From Phanerodontia chrysosporium (lineage: Eukaryota; Basidiomycota; Agaricomycetes; Polyporales; Phanerochaetaceae), in contig MJGA01000002.1 in assembly GCA_001910725.1 (NCBI GenBank), positions 1,426,001-1,490,000 of the forward strand: DNA of 64,000 nt, read 5' to 3'. Positions 34,129 to 44,823 of this stretch are shown here, piece after piece. Made by a program: the position numbers and the translations under genes. Under the pieces are notes generated by a model that ran no database searches, was not told the DNA's origin, and was given only the letters and a program-made list of their open reading frames with translations. How positions within the stretch are numbered: the stretch's first letter is position 1; the number at the start of each line of letters is the position of its first letter.

Positions 34129-34398
34129 TGTTAGTTGTGTTCTCTGTGGTGCAACCACTTCTTTGCACTCTCTTTCTTTATCACTTTCGCTTTCATTCCT
34201 TTGTTCTTAGTTCACTTTAATTTCCTCTGTAGAATAATATATAAATCCTGGGGGTAGTGCCCTGAGCTCTTCAGTTGCTCACCCACTACTATCAGATCAG
34301 TAGTTCTTCCTTCACTTCAATATACTTACTTGCTCACCCATTATGATCAATGTGATTGAGAGCACTTCTGTAGTTGAGTTTACCTCCTACATTGAATA
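34129..34398 (+). repeat. Copia solo LTR in the Gypsy-1c LTR
   Basis: Starts TGTTAGTTGTGTTCTCTGTG and ends CATTGAATA. The flanks CGAGA and CAAGA differ by one transition and fit a decayed 5-bp target duplication. It contains a TATA-like AATATATAAATCCTGGGG. Confidence 0.75.
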
Positions 34399-34436
34399 CA
34401 AGATGACAAACAGAAGCAAGGAGAGCCACCCTTATA

Positions 34437-36086
34437 CAGTGGCCACCAGAAATAATACAACAAGACGAGGCACCGACTGACTTTTGGCATGCATCAGCCT
34501 GCATATATTCATACATAAATGTATATAACCAATTAAATTCATATAGCATTCATGTATACAACAGAGTGTGCTTAAATATTCTTGTGATTATTGAAGGGCT
34601 CACTGTGACAAAAACTATCTTACAAGATAAGTGACCAATCAAAGCCCCTGAAGCCATTAGTGATGTGCACCACCCATTTTGCTCAGTGTGCGTCGTCATT
34701 CCTCCACCACACCCTTCTCTCTTCACGAAAAATTCCACAAATATTCCTACACATACTTTGTTATAAACTACATGTATGACAGTTCTTACCCCTATTAAAC
34801 ATGTTTGCATATGGTATTTTCTTGCTGCTGGACTCACACAAACTGAAATCGCCAACAAACTTGGTGTACACTGCTCACAAATCTCCTGCACCATCCCCAA
34901 GCTTCATGAAGACAACAACAACTACAATGTCAACAAGAAGCCAGGTCAGCCACGTGTTTTCAATGACTGTGATCTCCACTGTGCAAGCTGTGCAATCACA
35001 AGCGACAAGTGCGCGGATGCTACTGAAGTTCGACACACTCTATTCCCCCATGTCTCAGTCCGAACTGTCCAATGTGAACTCTCAAGTATTGGTCTGAAGG
35101 AATGCATTTATCATACTAAGCTCCTTCTCCATTCTATTCACATAATGAAGTGGCGAATGTGGAAGAAGACAGATCACAGGGTGAAAATGGAGAAGTGGAA
35201 GATGGTTACCTTTTCTGATGAGTCCAAGTACAATTTTTTTGGCTTAAATGGAAAGCAATACTGTCAGAGGAGGGTAGGAGAAGAGTTTTCACCACACAAT
35301 CTCAAAAAGGTAGTGAAATACGGAGGAAAAAGTATAATAGTATGGGGATATATCAGCTGGAAGGATATTGAGAGGCTAAATCGAGTGGATAAGAATATGA
35401 TGGCAGCTTCATATTGCAAGATTCCCAAAGAGTCCTTGGCTCTTTAGAAAGCTTTGGTTACCCATGCAAAGCAGTCATATTCCAGCAGGACAATGACCCG
35501 AAAAACACTGCATAGTGCACAAGGTGATGGTTTGAAGACAATAACATTGAATTGCTCCCCTGGCCACTCTCTTTCCCTGACATGAACATCATAGAGTATG
35601 TTTGGTGGCATTTGGAAACATTCATCAACCATTGCAACCCCCGTCCACGCGACCTAGATGAGTTGTAGTATGCATTGCAGGAGGAGTGGAAAGCGCTGGA
35701 TATACAATTTATTCACAGGCTGTACAGGTCTATTCCACATTGTTTACAAACCCTTAGGGATGCCAAGGGCCTGTACACTAAATACTAATCTTTTGGACAT
35801 TTTATCTTCACTTTGTGCTGTGTTCTTGAGAACTTTTGTCGAGATTGTCATATCTTGTCCCAATTAGGCAGGAGGGGTTTAGAGGTGGTGGTGCAGCTAT
35901 TCCATGCATTTAAGACTTATTTCTTGAAATTGAATTATTGATCCTTCGTAGATAGATTTATATGTGTATCTGTAGTCTATTTACAAAAAATGAAAGCTAT
36001 ATAAACTATATTGAGTGTGCAGTGCAGGAAACAGCACTACTGAAACCCCGGCGCTAGTGCTGTTGCATTATTTTTGACAGCAACTG
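34437..36086 (+). mobile_element. Tc1/mariner element Tc1-b
   Basis: A 1650-bp near-identical copy of Tc1-a in the same orientation, with CAGTGGCCACC at the left and the inverse ending CAACTG at the right, flanked by TA. Its left flank is a Gypsy-1c LTR; its right flank is the missing right part of R1 copy 1. Confidence 0.9.
34776..35788 (+). pseudogene. Tc1/mariner transposase (DD34E), broken
   Basis: Same gene as at 9812-10824. The first 223 codons are open to 35447, with a handful of differences (for example P for S in NKKPGQPR and E for K in GLKECIYH). It has the same frameshift near 35440 and the same stops after DPKNTA. Shared lesions mean the two copies derive from one already broken element, so neither could supply its own transposase. 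Confidence 0.9.
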
Positions 36087-36657
36087 TATAAGAACAAAGA
36101 CTCAGTTACTTCTGAAAGAGAATATATGATATTGTAAACTTTAATCCTCAAGATAAAGCCTTATAAAGCTAGTGCATTATCTCTATACCATACAGATATC
36201 TAGCATGTGCCCCAGTTGAAAGGATAAGTCAGTGCATATTATAGTTACTGTTCAGTTCATGTTTTGAATTATAGTCAGTGGAGCATCATAAGGCACTCTG
36301 ACCAGTTATGTAAATCTTGTGAATTTACCAAAAAATGTGTCTATAGTCTATTGCATGTCCATACATTCACTGCACTCTAACACCCCTTATGAAATATGAT
36401 ATCATGTACAAGTAATATAATTATCTGTTAAAAGCTTCTCTGATGGAGGATGTAGCTAGCTCACCCTTCCAAGACTATATATATTCTCAGGTATAATACA
36501 GTGCATATGCATGGATGGTTGCTATCATGAACAACTATATCCTGAAAGAGCCTCTTCTTGGTGAGGCTACACAAATATATTTATTGAAAACTGCGAAATG
36601 AATAGATTAAGCTTCATTCACAGCCTCTATTCTTTTGGAATTGCTAAAGTGTTGTTA
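36087..36657 (+). repeat. Repeat R1, copy 1, right part
   Basis: Begins TATAAGAACAAAGACT and continues R1 exactly where the left part stops at 9472, judged against the continuous copy at 37830-38091 and 56457-56764. The last shared bases are GGAATTGCTA. Confidence 0.85.
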
Positions 36658-36986
36658 TCTCCGAGACGCTGGCAGGATGATGTGCAGAAGGCACATGCGC
36701 ACTTGGGCAGATGCCCAAAGATAGCAGATATCAGAATTCGGTAGTTACACCCTCCAGGGCACGACCATTGGCTCGAGTAGTATATTTCATTCTAACTCAT
36801 AAATCTTTGATATTTCCTTGATAATCACTTCTCATTCTAGTTATCCGCCTTTTTCCTATTTGATACAGACTTCGGTTGACTGTTTATAGTAATGCTCGGG
36901 TACTATTATTTATAGTATAAGTACTTGTCAAAAATAGCTAGAATAATTATCAGTCATTTCCCCCTTCACTCCTGCATGAAACTACA
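36658..36986. other. Unassigned spacer between R1 copies
   Basis: About 330 bp between the end of R1 copy 1 and the start of R1 copy 2. A short plus-strand frame (LLSPRRWQDDVQKAHAHLG) is open but not recognised. It may be part of the sequence into which R1 copies inserted. Confidence 0.4.
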
Positions 36987-38091
36987 ACAAGGTCAGTGTA
37001 GGCCGTAAGTCGGCGAGTACGATTTCTTTATGCTTGAGCACTAAAATAAGCAGTATATTGGAGATACAGCAGCTTTTATAAATAATGCAATAGAATTAGC
37101 ACCAGGGTGTTTGGCAGTGCTGTTTGTTGTACTAAGCAGAATGGGTGATGTATATTCAAAGGATTTGATTGGTTACTTGTTCTGCAGAGCCATATTTGCC
37201 ACAATAAGCCATTCATTAATTACAATTTTGGGTATGCACACTATATATTATATATGAATATTACATGCATTTAATTAATGTTATACATGTATATACAAAT
37301 ATTTAAAGGTTGGTGCATGCCAAGAGGCCTAGTTCTATTGTGTTATCTTTAGCACTCACTATAAATACTCACTTCTTTCTCGACATTCAATATGAAGAGT
37401 CAAATGCCTCAACTCTTAATCCTGACCCTGGCTCTATACTCTTTGATTGTAGTATATAATCTTTCATCAACTCTAAATTGCTTGTATCCATAGTGTATCA
37501 CACTATAGCAAACTAGTTACTTAGTTTACTAGGACTTATAAAGAATAACAGAACAAATGTTGCATAAAAAACTACAAGCCTGCTATATTGTTTAGTCAAG
37601 TTCTATTAAGCATCCAAGCATATGATATCTTCTTTTACATATACTTGTATATGAGTTCTGCCTTGATTTACCAGTACTTTGGCCAAAACATTTTTTTTCT
37701 ACAGTAATCTTCACTTTTACTTCATTTTCAGATGTGCACCTATTTTAGGCTCATTTGCATGATACCAAATATATCTAGCATTTACTAATCTTGTCTGTAA
37801 AGTATATATATATTAGAGCCACATCAGACCTTGTATAAGCACAAAGACTTAGTTACTTCTGAAAGAGAATACATGACATTATAAACTTTAATCCTTGAGA
37901 TAAATCCTTATAAAGCCAGTGCATTATCTCTATGCCATACAGACATCTAGCACATGTCCCAGTCGGAAGGGTGAGTCTGTACATATTATACTTACTGTTT
38001 AGTTGGTGTTTTGAATTATAGTCAGTGTAGCATCATAAAGCACTTTGACCGGTTATGTAGCTCTTGTGAATTCACCCAACAATGTGTCTAT
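36987..38091 (+). repeat. Repeat R1, copy 2, left part
   Basis: Continuous with 56457-56764 across the Copia-2 insertion. It contains the uninterrupted version of the Tc1-a target (CCTTGTATAAGCACAAAG near 37833), so it serves as the empty site for comparison. Confidence 0.85.
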
Positions 38092-38384
38092 TGTGAGTTG
38101 TGTCCTTTGTGATGCAACCACCCCTCTGCACTCAGCCACTCTCAGTCGTCCAGTACATTGACCAGGTGCAGTGGCCCTCATGGGCTACTGACAAAGAAGT
38201 CCCTTTGTACACTCTTCCTTTGTTCCTTTCACTTTCATTCCTTTGTTTTTAGTGCGCTTTGATCCCCTCTGTAGAATAGTATATAAATCCTGGAAGTAGT
38301 GCCCTGAACTCTTCAGTTGCTCACCACTACCACCAGTGTGATTCAAAGCACTCCTGTAGTTGAATTCACCTTTTACAACGAATA
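38092..38384 (+). repeat. Copia-2 5' LTR
   Basis: Starts TGTGAGTTGTGTCCTTTGTG and ends CAACGAATA. About 293 bp, with AGTATATAAATCCTGG near 38278. It pairs with the 3' LTR at 56163-56456 but differs at many positions, so the insertion is old. Confidence 0.85.
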
Positions 38385-38415
38385 GGTTATGAGCTCTGTG
38401 CTCTAACTGTGCCAC
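38385..38415 (+). promoter_or_regulatory. Copia-2 primer binding site, matches the 5' half of tRNA-Met
   Basis: GGTTATGAGCTCTG follows the LTR. Its complement reads as an anticodon arm with loop CUCAUAA (anticodon CAU, Met), and the complementarity seems to extend on into a D-arm-like GAGC/GC-C segment for about 31 nt. Copia elements are known to prime from a tRNA-iMet fragment cut in the anticodon loop. Confidence 0.65.
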
Positions 38416-38445
38416 AACATTTCCAACCTTGCTTTCACAAGGGCC

Positions 38446-39045
38446 TATCACAAAAATGCGCTGCCCTAGCGCCTATACACCAAACCAACCAGCAATACTC
38501 ACTGGCAAAGGTTTACTTGGACTACAAAGGGTGTAGCCAAGCTTGAAGACGAGGTATAGAGACTAGAGAGGTGAGATGCAATGAGATTGAAGCTGGGGAG
38601 GCACCCCCAGCCCTCAGGGTTTATATACATGTGCACCAGGTCCCCAGGGACCGGTGTTCAGGGTCCTAGCTATCTAATACCTACTACGCTATTGGCTAGT
38701 GCCCTACAGGCATTCCTACATTTTTCTACACGTTCCTAAATGTTCCTATGATGTCCCAGAAACCTCCAGAACGTTCCAGCACTGTCCGGACTTGTCCAGA
38801 GACCTCCAGGACTTTCTAGTCCCTTCCGGAGTGTCTCGGCGCTTCCAGACCCTTGCCTGCTTCTAGACCTTCGACCATGTGACCCTGGGATACTGCACGT
38901 GTGCGCATCACATGACCGCCGTATCACGTGACCAGCCCTGAGCCTAGGGCTGTCACTCCAGCGCTTCTGCATGTCACAGTTCGGAGTAGTCGCTTCTGTC
39001 ACCTGCTGCCCCTAACCCTAAGGGTTGAGACGAAAAACTGTGACA
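38446..39045 (-). repeat. Gypsy-2 3' LTR
   Basis: Begins TGTCACAGTTTTTCG at 39045 and ends TTTTTGTGATA at 38446. U3 contains TTAGGGTTAGGGG near its start, CACGTG-like boxes (38880-38935), several GAA/TTC blocks including GAACGTTC (near 38770), and the TATA-like GTATATAAACC (near 38625). Confidence 0.9.
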
Positions 39046-39080
39046 TTACCCCCAATTCTAGCTGAACCTCCTGGTGAAGC

Positions 39081-39656
39081 CTAAATACCAGTGGAGCCAA
39101 AACCATCGCTGCTGCGAATGGTTGAGTCGAGGCGAGAAACCGGAGTTGGTTCGGCGTAGGAGATTCTTTCGAGCACGAGTTGAGCAACACGATCACCCTT
39201 GTGGAATGTAAGGGTGTCGGGCGAGTTGTTGATGAGTAGAATTTTGAGCTCTCCTCGATAATCTCGGTCAATAACGCCTGCTCCTATGTCGATGCCTCTG
39301 AGGCTGAGGCCACTCCGTGGTGCGACTCGAGCGTAGGTACCTGGTGGAGTACACATTCGAAGGCCAGTTGGCGCTAGCTTGCGATCATGGGGCTTGAGCG
39401 TAAGGTCCTCCGTGATGAAAAGATCCAACCCTGCGCTTTCTGGCGAACCACGTGAGGGAAGTTTTGCGTCCTTGTTCATGAGCTCGACCTTGAACTGGTC
39501 GTCTGCTCCCCAAGATTGGAGTAGCGCGAGTTCGCGCACGAAAAACTCATCCTCCTCGTCGTAGTGGCGTTGCAGAAGGGAAATTGCCTTCGGCGCATCT
39601 GGGTATTTCTTGTGGAATTGTTTGACCTTCGCCATAGCATGCTTGAGATTGGGCAA
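39081..39656 (-). CDS. dUTPase domain fused to the Gypsy-2 Pol C-terminus
   Basis: Trimeric-type dUTPase hydrolyses dUTP to dUMP and pyrophosphate, limiting uracil in newly made cDNA. All five family motifs are present in order: motif 1 SAGLDLFITED (residues about 72-82), motif 2 PRSGLSLRG, motif 3 GAGVIDRDYRGE with the catalytic Asp, motif 4 GDRVAQLVLERI, and motif 5 SSDGFGSTG at the C-terminus. It lies in the same frame as the chromodomain and is separated from it only by the TGA at 39660. The link between them (KHAMAKVKQFHKKYPDA) continues the chromodomain helix. No lesion is visible within the domain. The frame ends with the stop at 39081-39083, about 35 bp before the 3' LTR. Confidence 0.93.
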   Translation of the reverse strand: MPNLKHAMAKVKQFHKKYPDAPKAISLLQRHYDEEDEFFVRELALLQSWGADDQFKVELMNKDAKLPSRGSPESAGLDLFITEDLTLKPHDRKLAPTGLRMCTPPGTYARVAPRSGLSLRGIDIGAGVIDRDYRGELKILLINNSPDTLTFHKGDRVAQLVLERISYAEPTPVSRLDSTIRSSDGFGSTGI

Positions 39657-42600
39657 GTATTCTCATGTGTCGCTATGCTTGTCGTAGCCTCTCCACCGTA
39701 CTCGGTACATAACACGGCCTTTAGAGTCTGGCTGTGCATCTACGATCTGCTCGACCTCGTACTCCTCGTCATCACCCACACGAATGGGTGGTAGGGGTTT
39801 GCGTGTGCGATTGGCGACCTCATCCTCGACGTACTTCGTGAGCTTGCTTGCGTGGAAGACCGGGTGGATCTTCACATGGGCTGGTAACTTCAGCTTGAAG
39901 GTGACCGGTCCCAGCTGCTCTACGATCTCGTAAGGGCCTACTCGCTTTGGTGCCAGTTTCTTGGAGGGAACCCGAAGGTTCAGATCCTTTGCGTCAAGCC
40001 AAACACGGTCTCCGACCTTGAACAAGGGTTCTGATTTACCCTGGTCGTAGTACCACTTCATTCGCTCTGCAGCCAGCACGAGCGCGGCTTTCGCCTGATC
40101 TTGGGCCTCCTGCCTAAGTTTCGTCCAGTCGTCCAGTTCTGACAACCTTGTAACACGGTCCTGCTCTGGGAACATGCGTGGATGACGGCCATATTCGATG
40201 AAGAATGGCGAGTTCTTGGTGCTTTCATGCGCCTGGTTGTTGTACGCAAACTCGGCAGAGGGCAAAAGGTACGCCCAGTCGTCCTGCCTGAAGCTTGTGT
40301 AGCAGCGCAGATACTGCTCCAATGACTGATTAACTCGCTCAGTCTGACTGTCTGCCTGAGGGTGAAACGCTGTAGTCATTGCTGACTTGATTCCCAAGAG
40401 TCTGCACCATTCCTGAAAGAGTTTCGCGGCGAACTGCGTTCCTCTGTCCGAAATGATCTGTCTGGGTAGGCCATGCAAAGGCCAAACATGCTCGTAGAGC
40501 AAATTCCCCAGATCCTTGGCTGAAAACTCCTTGGTGATGGGGAGGAAATGTGCTCGCTTGGTTAAGCGGCAAACGACTACGAAGATAGCGTTGTAACCGT
40601 CCGACTCAGGCAAGTCCGTGATCATGTCGCATGAGATTATCTCCCAGGGTTCCGACGGAACCTCGTTCAGCTGTAGCAGGCCAGCAGGCTTCTGGTTGAC
40701 GTTTTTATGCGACTGGCAGACTTCGCAACCTGCGATGTACTTCTTGACGTAAACTGACATTCCTGGCCACCAGTAGTTGCGCGACAGCAACTCCAACGTC
40801 TTCCATCGTCCGGGGTGTCCAGCCCCAGGGAAGTCGTGGTGTAACTTGAGTAGATCCGCCCTAATCTTGTCATCCTTGGGCACATACACCTTGCCTTGGT
40901 GCAGTAGTAGCCCATCCTCGAGGTGCCATTCCGCTAAGTCCTTCCCGAACTCTCTTGGTCCTTTCAACATCAGGTCTTTGTATGACTTGGTGACTTCGTC
41001 GTCCAGCAGGACTTTTCTGATCCTTTCTGGCAGTTTGCTATCGTCCACTATCGATGAATGGGTTGGTTGCATGGCTCGAATCGCGAAATATTCTGGCTTC
41101 AAAAGGACTTTTCCACGATTGTCGCAATCCACCCCCAATTCATGATCTGGCCTCCTGGACATTGGATCAGCCCGCTTCATCGTCTTTCCAGGCTTGTGCT
41201 CCAACTTGAAGTGGAAAGGTGTGAGGAAAAGACTCCAACGTGCTTGACGTCGCGTCAAGTCTTGTGCCTTGCGGAAATAGGTCAAATTCTGGTGATCTGA
41301 CCATATTTCAAATGGTAGAGGATGTCCCTCCAAGTGGTGGCGCCATTCCTTCAGCGCGCGGATGATGGCTAGCATCTCCTTGTCGTATATCTCGTAGTTG
41401 CGCTCGTGTACGCCTAGCGCCTTGGAGTAAAACGCGACAGGGTGCCAAAGGCCATCCTCGCCCAGTTGCTCAAGTACAGCCCCCGTAGCAAAGTCTGACG
41501 AATCGCATTCGAGCCTGAAAGGGTGCTCGTCGTCTGGAATCTTGAGAATAGGCGCAGTAGTGAACGCTCTTTTGAGCATATCGAAAGCATCCTGCTGCTC
41601 AGGCCCCCATTCCCACTCTTTGCCTTTGCGGGTAAGCTCTGACAATGGGCGAACAATCTTGCCAAAGTCTCGAATAAACCGTCGGTAGAAGTTAGCAAAA
41701 CCCAGAAAAGCCTGGACATCTTTGACCCTTTTGGGTATGGGCCAAGATAAAACGCCATCTACCTTCGATGGATCCATCTGAACCGACCCCTTGCTGATGA
41801 TCATTCCGAGGTATTCAATGCTATCCGTCTCGAAGAAGCATTTTTCTGGCTTAGCGAACAGGTCGTTGTCGCGTAGCCGCTGTAATACCTCGCGAACTAA
41901 TCGCCGATGGTGGTCCAAGTCATTCGTGAAGATGAGGATGTCATCTAGGTAGACCATGACATGCCCTTCTCGAATTAGGTCATCAAGAATATGGTTCATC
42001 ATGCGCTGAAAGGTTGCTGGTGCATTGCTGAGGCCGAAGAACATCACTGTAGGTTTGTATAAACCGAAAGGTGTGATGAAGGCCAGCTTCCACTCGTCTC
42101 CTTCCTTGATTCTGACGTTGTTATACCCCCATCTAAGGTCGATCTTGGTGTATATACTGGCCTTAGATAGTCAATCTATAAGGTCTGAGATCTTGGGTAT
42201 AGGGAAGCGGTCTTTCTTGACGACTTCGTTCAGCTTTCTGTAGTCTTGCACCAAGCGCAATGAACCGTCCTTCTTCTTCACGAAAAAGACTGGTGCTGCC
42301 AGCGGGGATTTACTCGGTCTGATGTATCCCTTGGCGAGATTCTCCTGAATCCACTCGTCCAGAGAATTCCTCTCTTTTGGTGACAGCGAGTAATTACGAG
42401 CTGGTCGAGGTAGGGTAGCTCCATCGATAAACTCGACAACGTGGTCATAAGGCTTTCGTACGGGTAACTGTTCGCTTGCATGCTTCGAAAACACGTCCCC
42501 ATAGTCCTGATACTGTGCAGGGACAAGCTGCTCCCAGCCCTCGATTCCCTCCAGCGAACGAATACTGCATATTGCTGCGATCTTCCGGCAGGTTACTGCC

Positions 42601-43213
42601 AAAACGCGGCCATCTGGGGTGGAAGGGTCGACCCACTGAAGCCAAGGCTCCTCTTCTTCCTCCTCGAAGTCCTCGTCCATGGGTTCTTCGAGCTCTGCTT
42701 GTGCTCCTTGAGCCTTGTGGCTGGTGAAGCGACAAGAATCTGGGCATCTGGAGTACTTCCACTCGCCCTTATCCCAGTCTATCTCGGGATTATGCTTCTT
42801 CAAGTAGCTAAAGCCGAGGAACATGTCCTTTCCACCCAGATCTGTAATGAGGCATGCTTGTCTGGAGACATGGTCCCCTACGGCTACGTCGAGCCAAGCA
42901 TACTCCTCAATACTGCCACACTTGTTTCTGGAGCCATCTGCGTTGTAAACGCGTATCTCCCTGGCCAGCTGGTTCGTCTTCAGCTTATGCTTCTTGACGA
43001 AGCGATGGCTAATGAACACAGCATAGGCCCCCGAATCAACCAGCGCGGTAGTCTGCACTCTGATTTCCTTACCCTGACTCAAAGTTACTGGAATGATAAA
43101 GCTCGATTTAGAGGGTAAACTAGAGACTTTTCTCGATTCCAAAACTGATCTAATACATTCTACTGAGTCGGGAGGGTAAAGGAAATCTAAAAACGGATCA
43201 GATGTTGCAGACT

Positions 43214-44794
43214 CTACGTCGGTCCCTGCAGAAAATCCTCATCGTCTGAGAACACCACGCAGTTAATCTTCTGCGCCTTCTCCTTCGAAGACGACTTCTT
43301 CTTTTGCTTGGTCTTGGGGGTATCTTCTTCTTCTGAGATATCCGAGCTCGACTCCTCGTCAGAGGCTACCTCCTGGAATCTCTCCGAGTCGCTGGCGTAC
43401 ACCTCGCGCGCACTGCTCTTCGTGTGGCAAGAGCCCTTATCCTTCTCCTTTTCCTTTGAAGACGAAGCCTTTGACGAACTGGCCACCGGTGCATTGGTGG
43501 TTTTACTCGACGTCGTTGAAGAACCTGAGTTGTTCTTCTTCGATGGACACTCCTTGGCGATATGGCCTTTGCCTCCACACTGAGCGCAGCAGCCTTTCTT
43601 CTTCGCCTCCTCGAACGACATGGCAACCTTCTGAACTTTGGCTGTCTTGCCTTTACCCTGGGCTGAGCCCTTCTTCAAGGCATCGACATCCATAGCGTCA
43701 GGGTCTTTCGACGACTGAGGCTGTCCAGAGAGTACGGTGCCCGTCAAGAGACGTTGATCCTGCAGAATCTCCTGAACATCCTTCAATCAACCATCCCAGG
43801 TCGTAGCCCACTGAGCACGACCACGGGCTGCCAGTACATCGGCGGCGGCACGAGGGGTATGGGCATAGGCTTTGACCAACAGTTCTTCATTGGAGAAGCC
43901 GGTTTGGCAAGCCAGCGAGCGGAAACGAGCAGCAAACTCGTTGAAAGTCTTCTCGTTCGTTCCTTTCTTGCTGACGAGCTGCTCAAACTCTGCCCTTGCC
44001 CTGTCCTTCTTGTCGGTCTGTTGGAATCCTTTCTGGAGTTCGTTCACAAAGTTGGTCCAAGTACCAAGGGGCTTTGAGTCTGCCACCTTGTCGAAGTACT
44101 CTTGCATGACCTTCTTTGCTGAACCTCGCAGGTAAGTTATCGCCGTCTCTATCTTCTTTTCGTCGTCCATTACGCCTCGGTGGCGCAACCAGAGTGCCAT
44201 TGACTCGAGCCAGTCATCCAGCTTGCTAGCCTTATCACCGTTAAAGGTGTCAGGCTCCTTCATGGTAGGGAACAAAGACTGAGACAACCCAACGTTGCCC
44301 CCACTAGTGCCTTGCTGAACCAACACTTTCAAGCTCTCGTTTTCCTACTTCAGCACCTGCATAGCATTCTGCAAAATGCGATTTTGGTTCTGAGCCTCTG
44401 CTATCTGCGCAGACAAGTGCTGTCTAGTCTGCTCAAGAATGTCTATCTGCTCCTGAAGTGTCTTGGCCTCAGTTTTGCGTTTGCGAAGGGCTTCCTTCAA
44501 GCAAAGGATCTCTGAACCCATTTCCGACCTTACTTGAGTTATTTCAGCCTTTACCCAGTTACCCAGGCTATCAACGAGGGCCTTAATGTCGCCAGGAGTC
44601 AGTCCTTCCTGAGCGGCTTGTACCCATGACTGGCTGTACTCTTCGTAAGAGGTTGAAAGCGGCGCAGCGGCCAAAACTGGGGTAGGGCCTCCCTCAGCCA
44701 TAGAGCCAAGTTCTAACGCTCCCCAAGGGTCCATGCCACTTGAACTCGAAGCAGAACGCAAACCAAAGTCAACAGGATTTGAATTGAGCGACAT
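43214..44794 (-). pseudogene. Gypsy-2 Gag, two in-frame stops
   Basis: Starts MSLNSNPVDFGLRSASSSSG. A coiled-coil-like stretch (ILCLKEALRKRKTEAKTLQE, then further heptads) is followed by a capsid-like region (LDDWLESMALWLRHRG...FNEFAARFRSLACQTG) and a CCHC zinc knuckle CCAQCGGKGHIAKEC. A Ser/Lys/Glu-rich tail ends in EDFLQGPT. Stops: TAG at 44342-44344 after MQVLK (fits CAG) and TGA at 43787-43789 after TTWDG (fits CGA). All three pieces share one frame, about 526 codons in total, so each lesion is a point change rather than a shift. Confidence 0.9.
43232..43238 (-). promoter_or_regulatory. Candidate -1 frameshift site, Gypsy-2 gag-pol
   Basis: The gag codons GAG GAT TTT CTG overlap a pol frame that is open only from the codon right after a TGA at 43239-43241. 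The only plausible slip point before the gag stop is G GAT TTT. GGATTTA is a known retroviral -1 site (mouse mammary tumour virus pro-pol), so GGATTTT is credible. Confidence 0.5.
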
Positions 44795-44823
44795 CTTGAT
44801 TCAAAAACGTGCAGATACAAAAA

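Larger units (their letters stand above)
31735..34434 (-). mobile_element. Gypsy-1c: heavily decayed Gypsy-1 relic
   Basis: Minus-strand copy of the gag start (near 31773), leader with ORF0 traces (near 32240-32700), decayed primer site and LTR (33058 onward). The LTR is split by a plus-strand Gypsy-1 LTR at 33103-33978 and by a copia LTR at 34129-34398. It then runs to CCCTTA just before Tc1-b. CpG sites are almost all converted relative to Gypsy-1a. No useful open frame remains. Confidence 0.8.
39081..43238 (-). pseudogene. Gypsy-2 Pol: PR-RT-RNase H-IN-chromodomain-dUTPase, two stops
   Basis: Single frame of about 1385 codons. Protease [34 protein letters not shown] and VYLDDILIF; RNase H LECDSSDFATGAVL and the EMLAI block; integrase zinc finger HHDFPGAGHPG...CEVC; integrase core with CDMITDLPES, ISDRGTQFAA and SQTERVNQSLEQ (all three acidic residues present); GPY/F-like RVGPYEIVEQLG; chromodomain EYEVEQIVDAQPDSKGR...VRWRGYDKHSDT. 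Breaks: TGA at 42171-42173 after KISDLID (fits CGA to TGA) and TGA at 39660-39662 in the chromodomain where Trp is expected (TGG to TGA). The frame is -1 to gag; the last upstream stop in this frame is just before 43238. The dUTPase follows the chromodomain without a shift. Confidence 0.9.

Noticed and set aside
42480..43118. 212-codon plus-strand frame with hydrophobic stretches, possible membrane protein
   Set aside because: Antisense to the Gypsy-2 protease/RT frame, which has clear motifs; hydrophobicity is a by-product.
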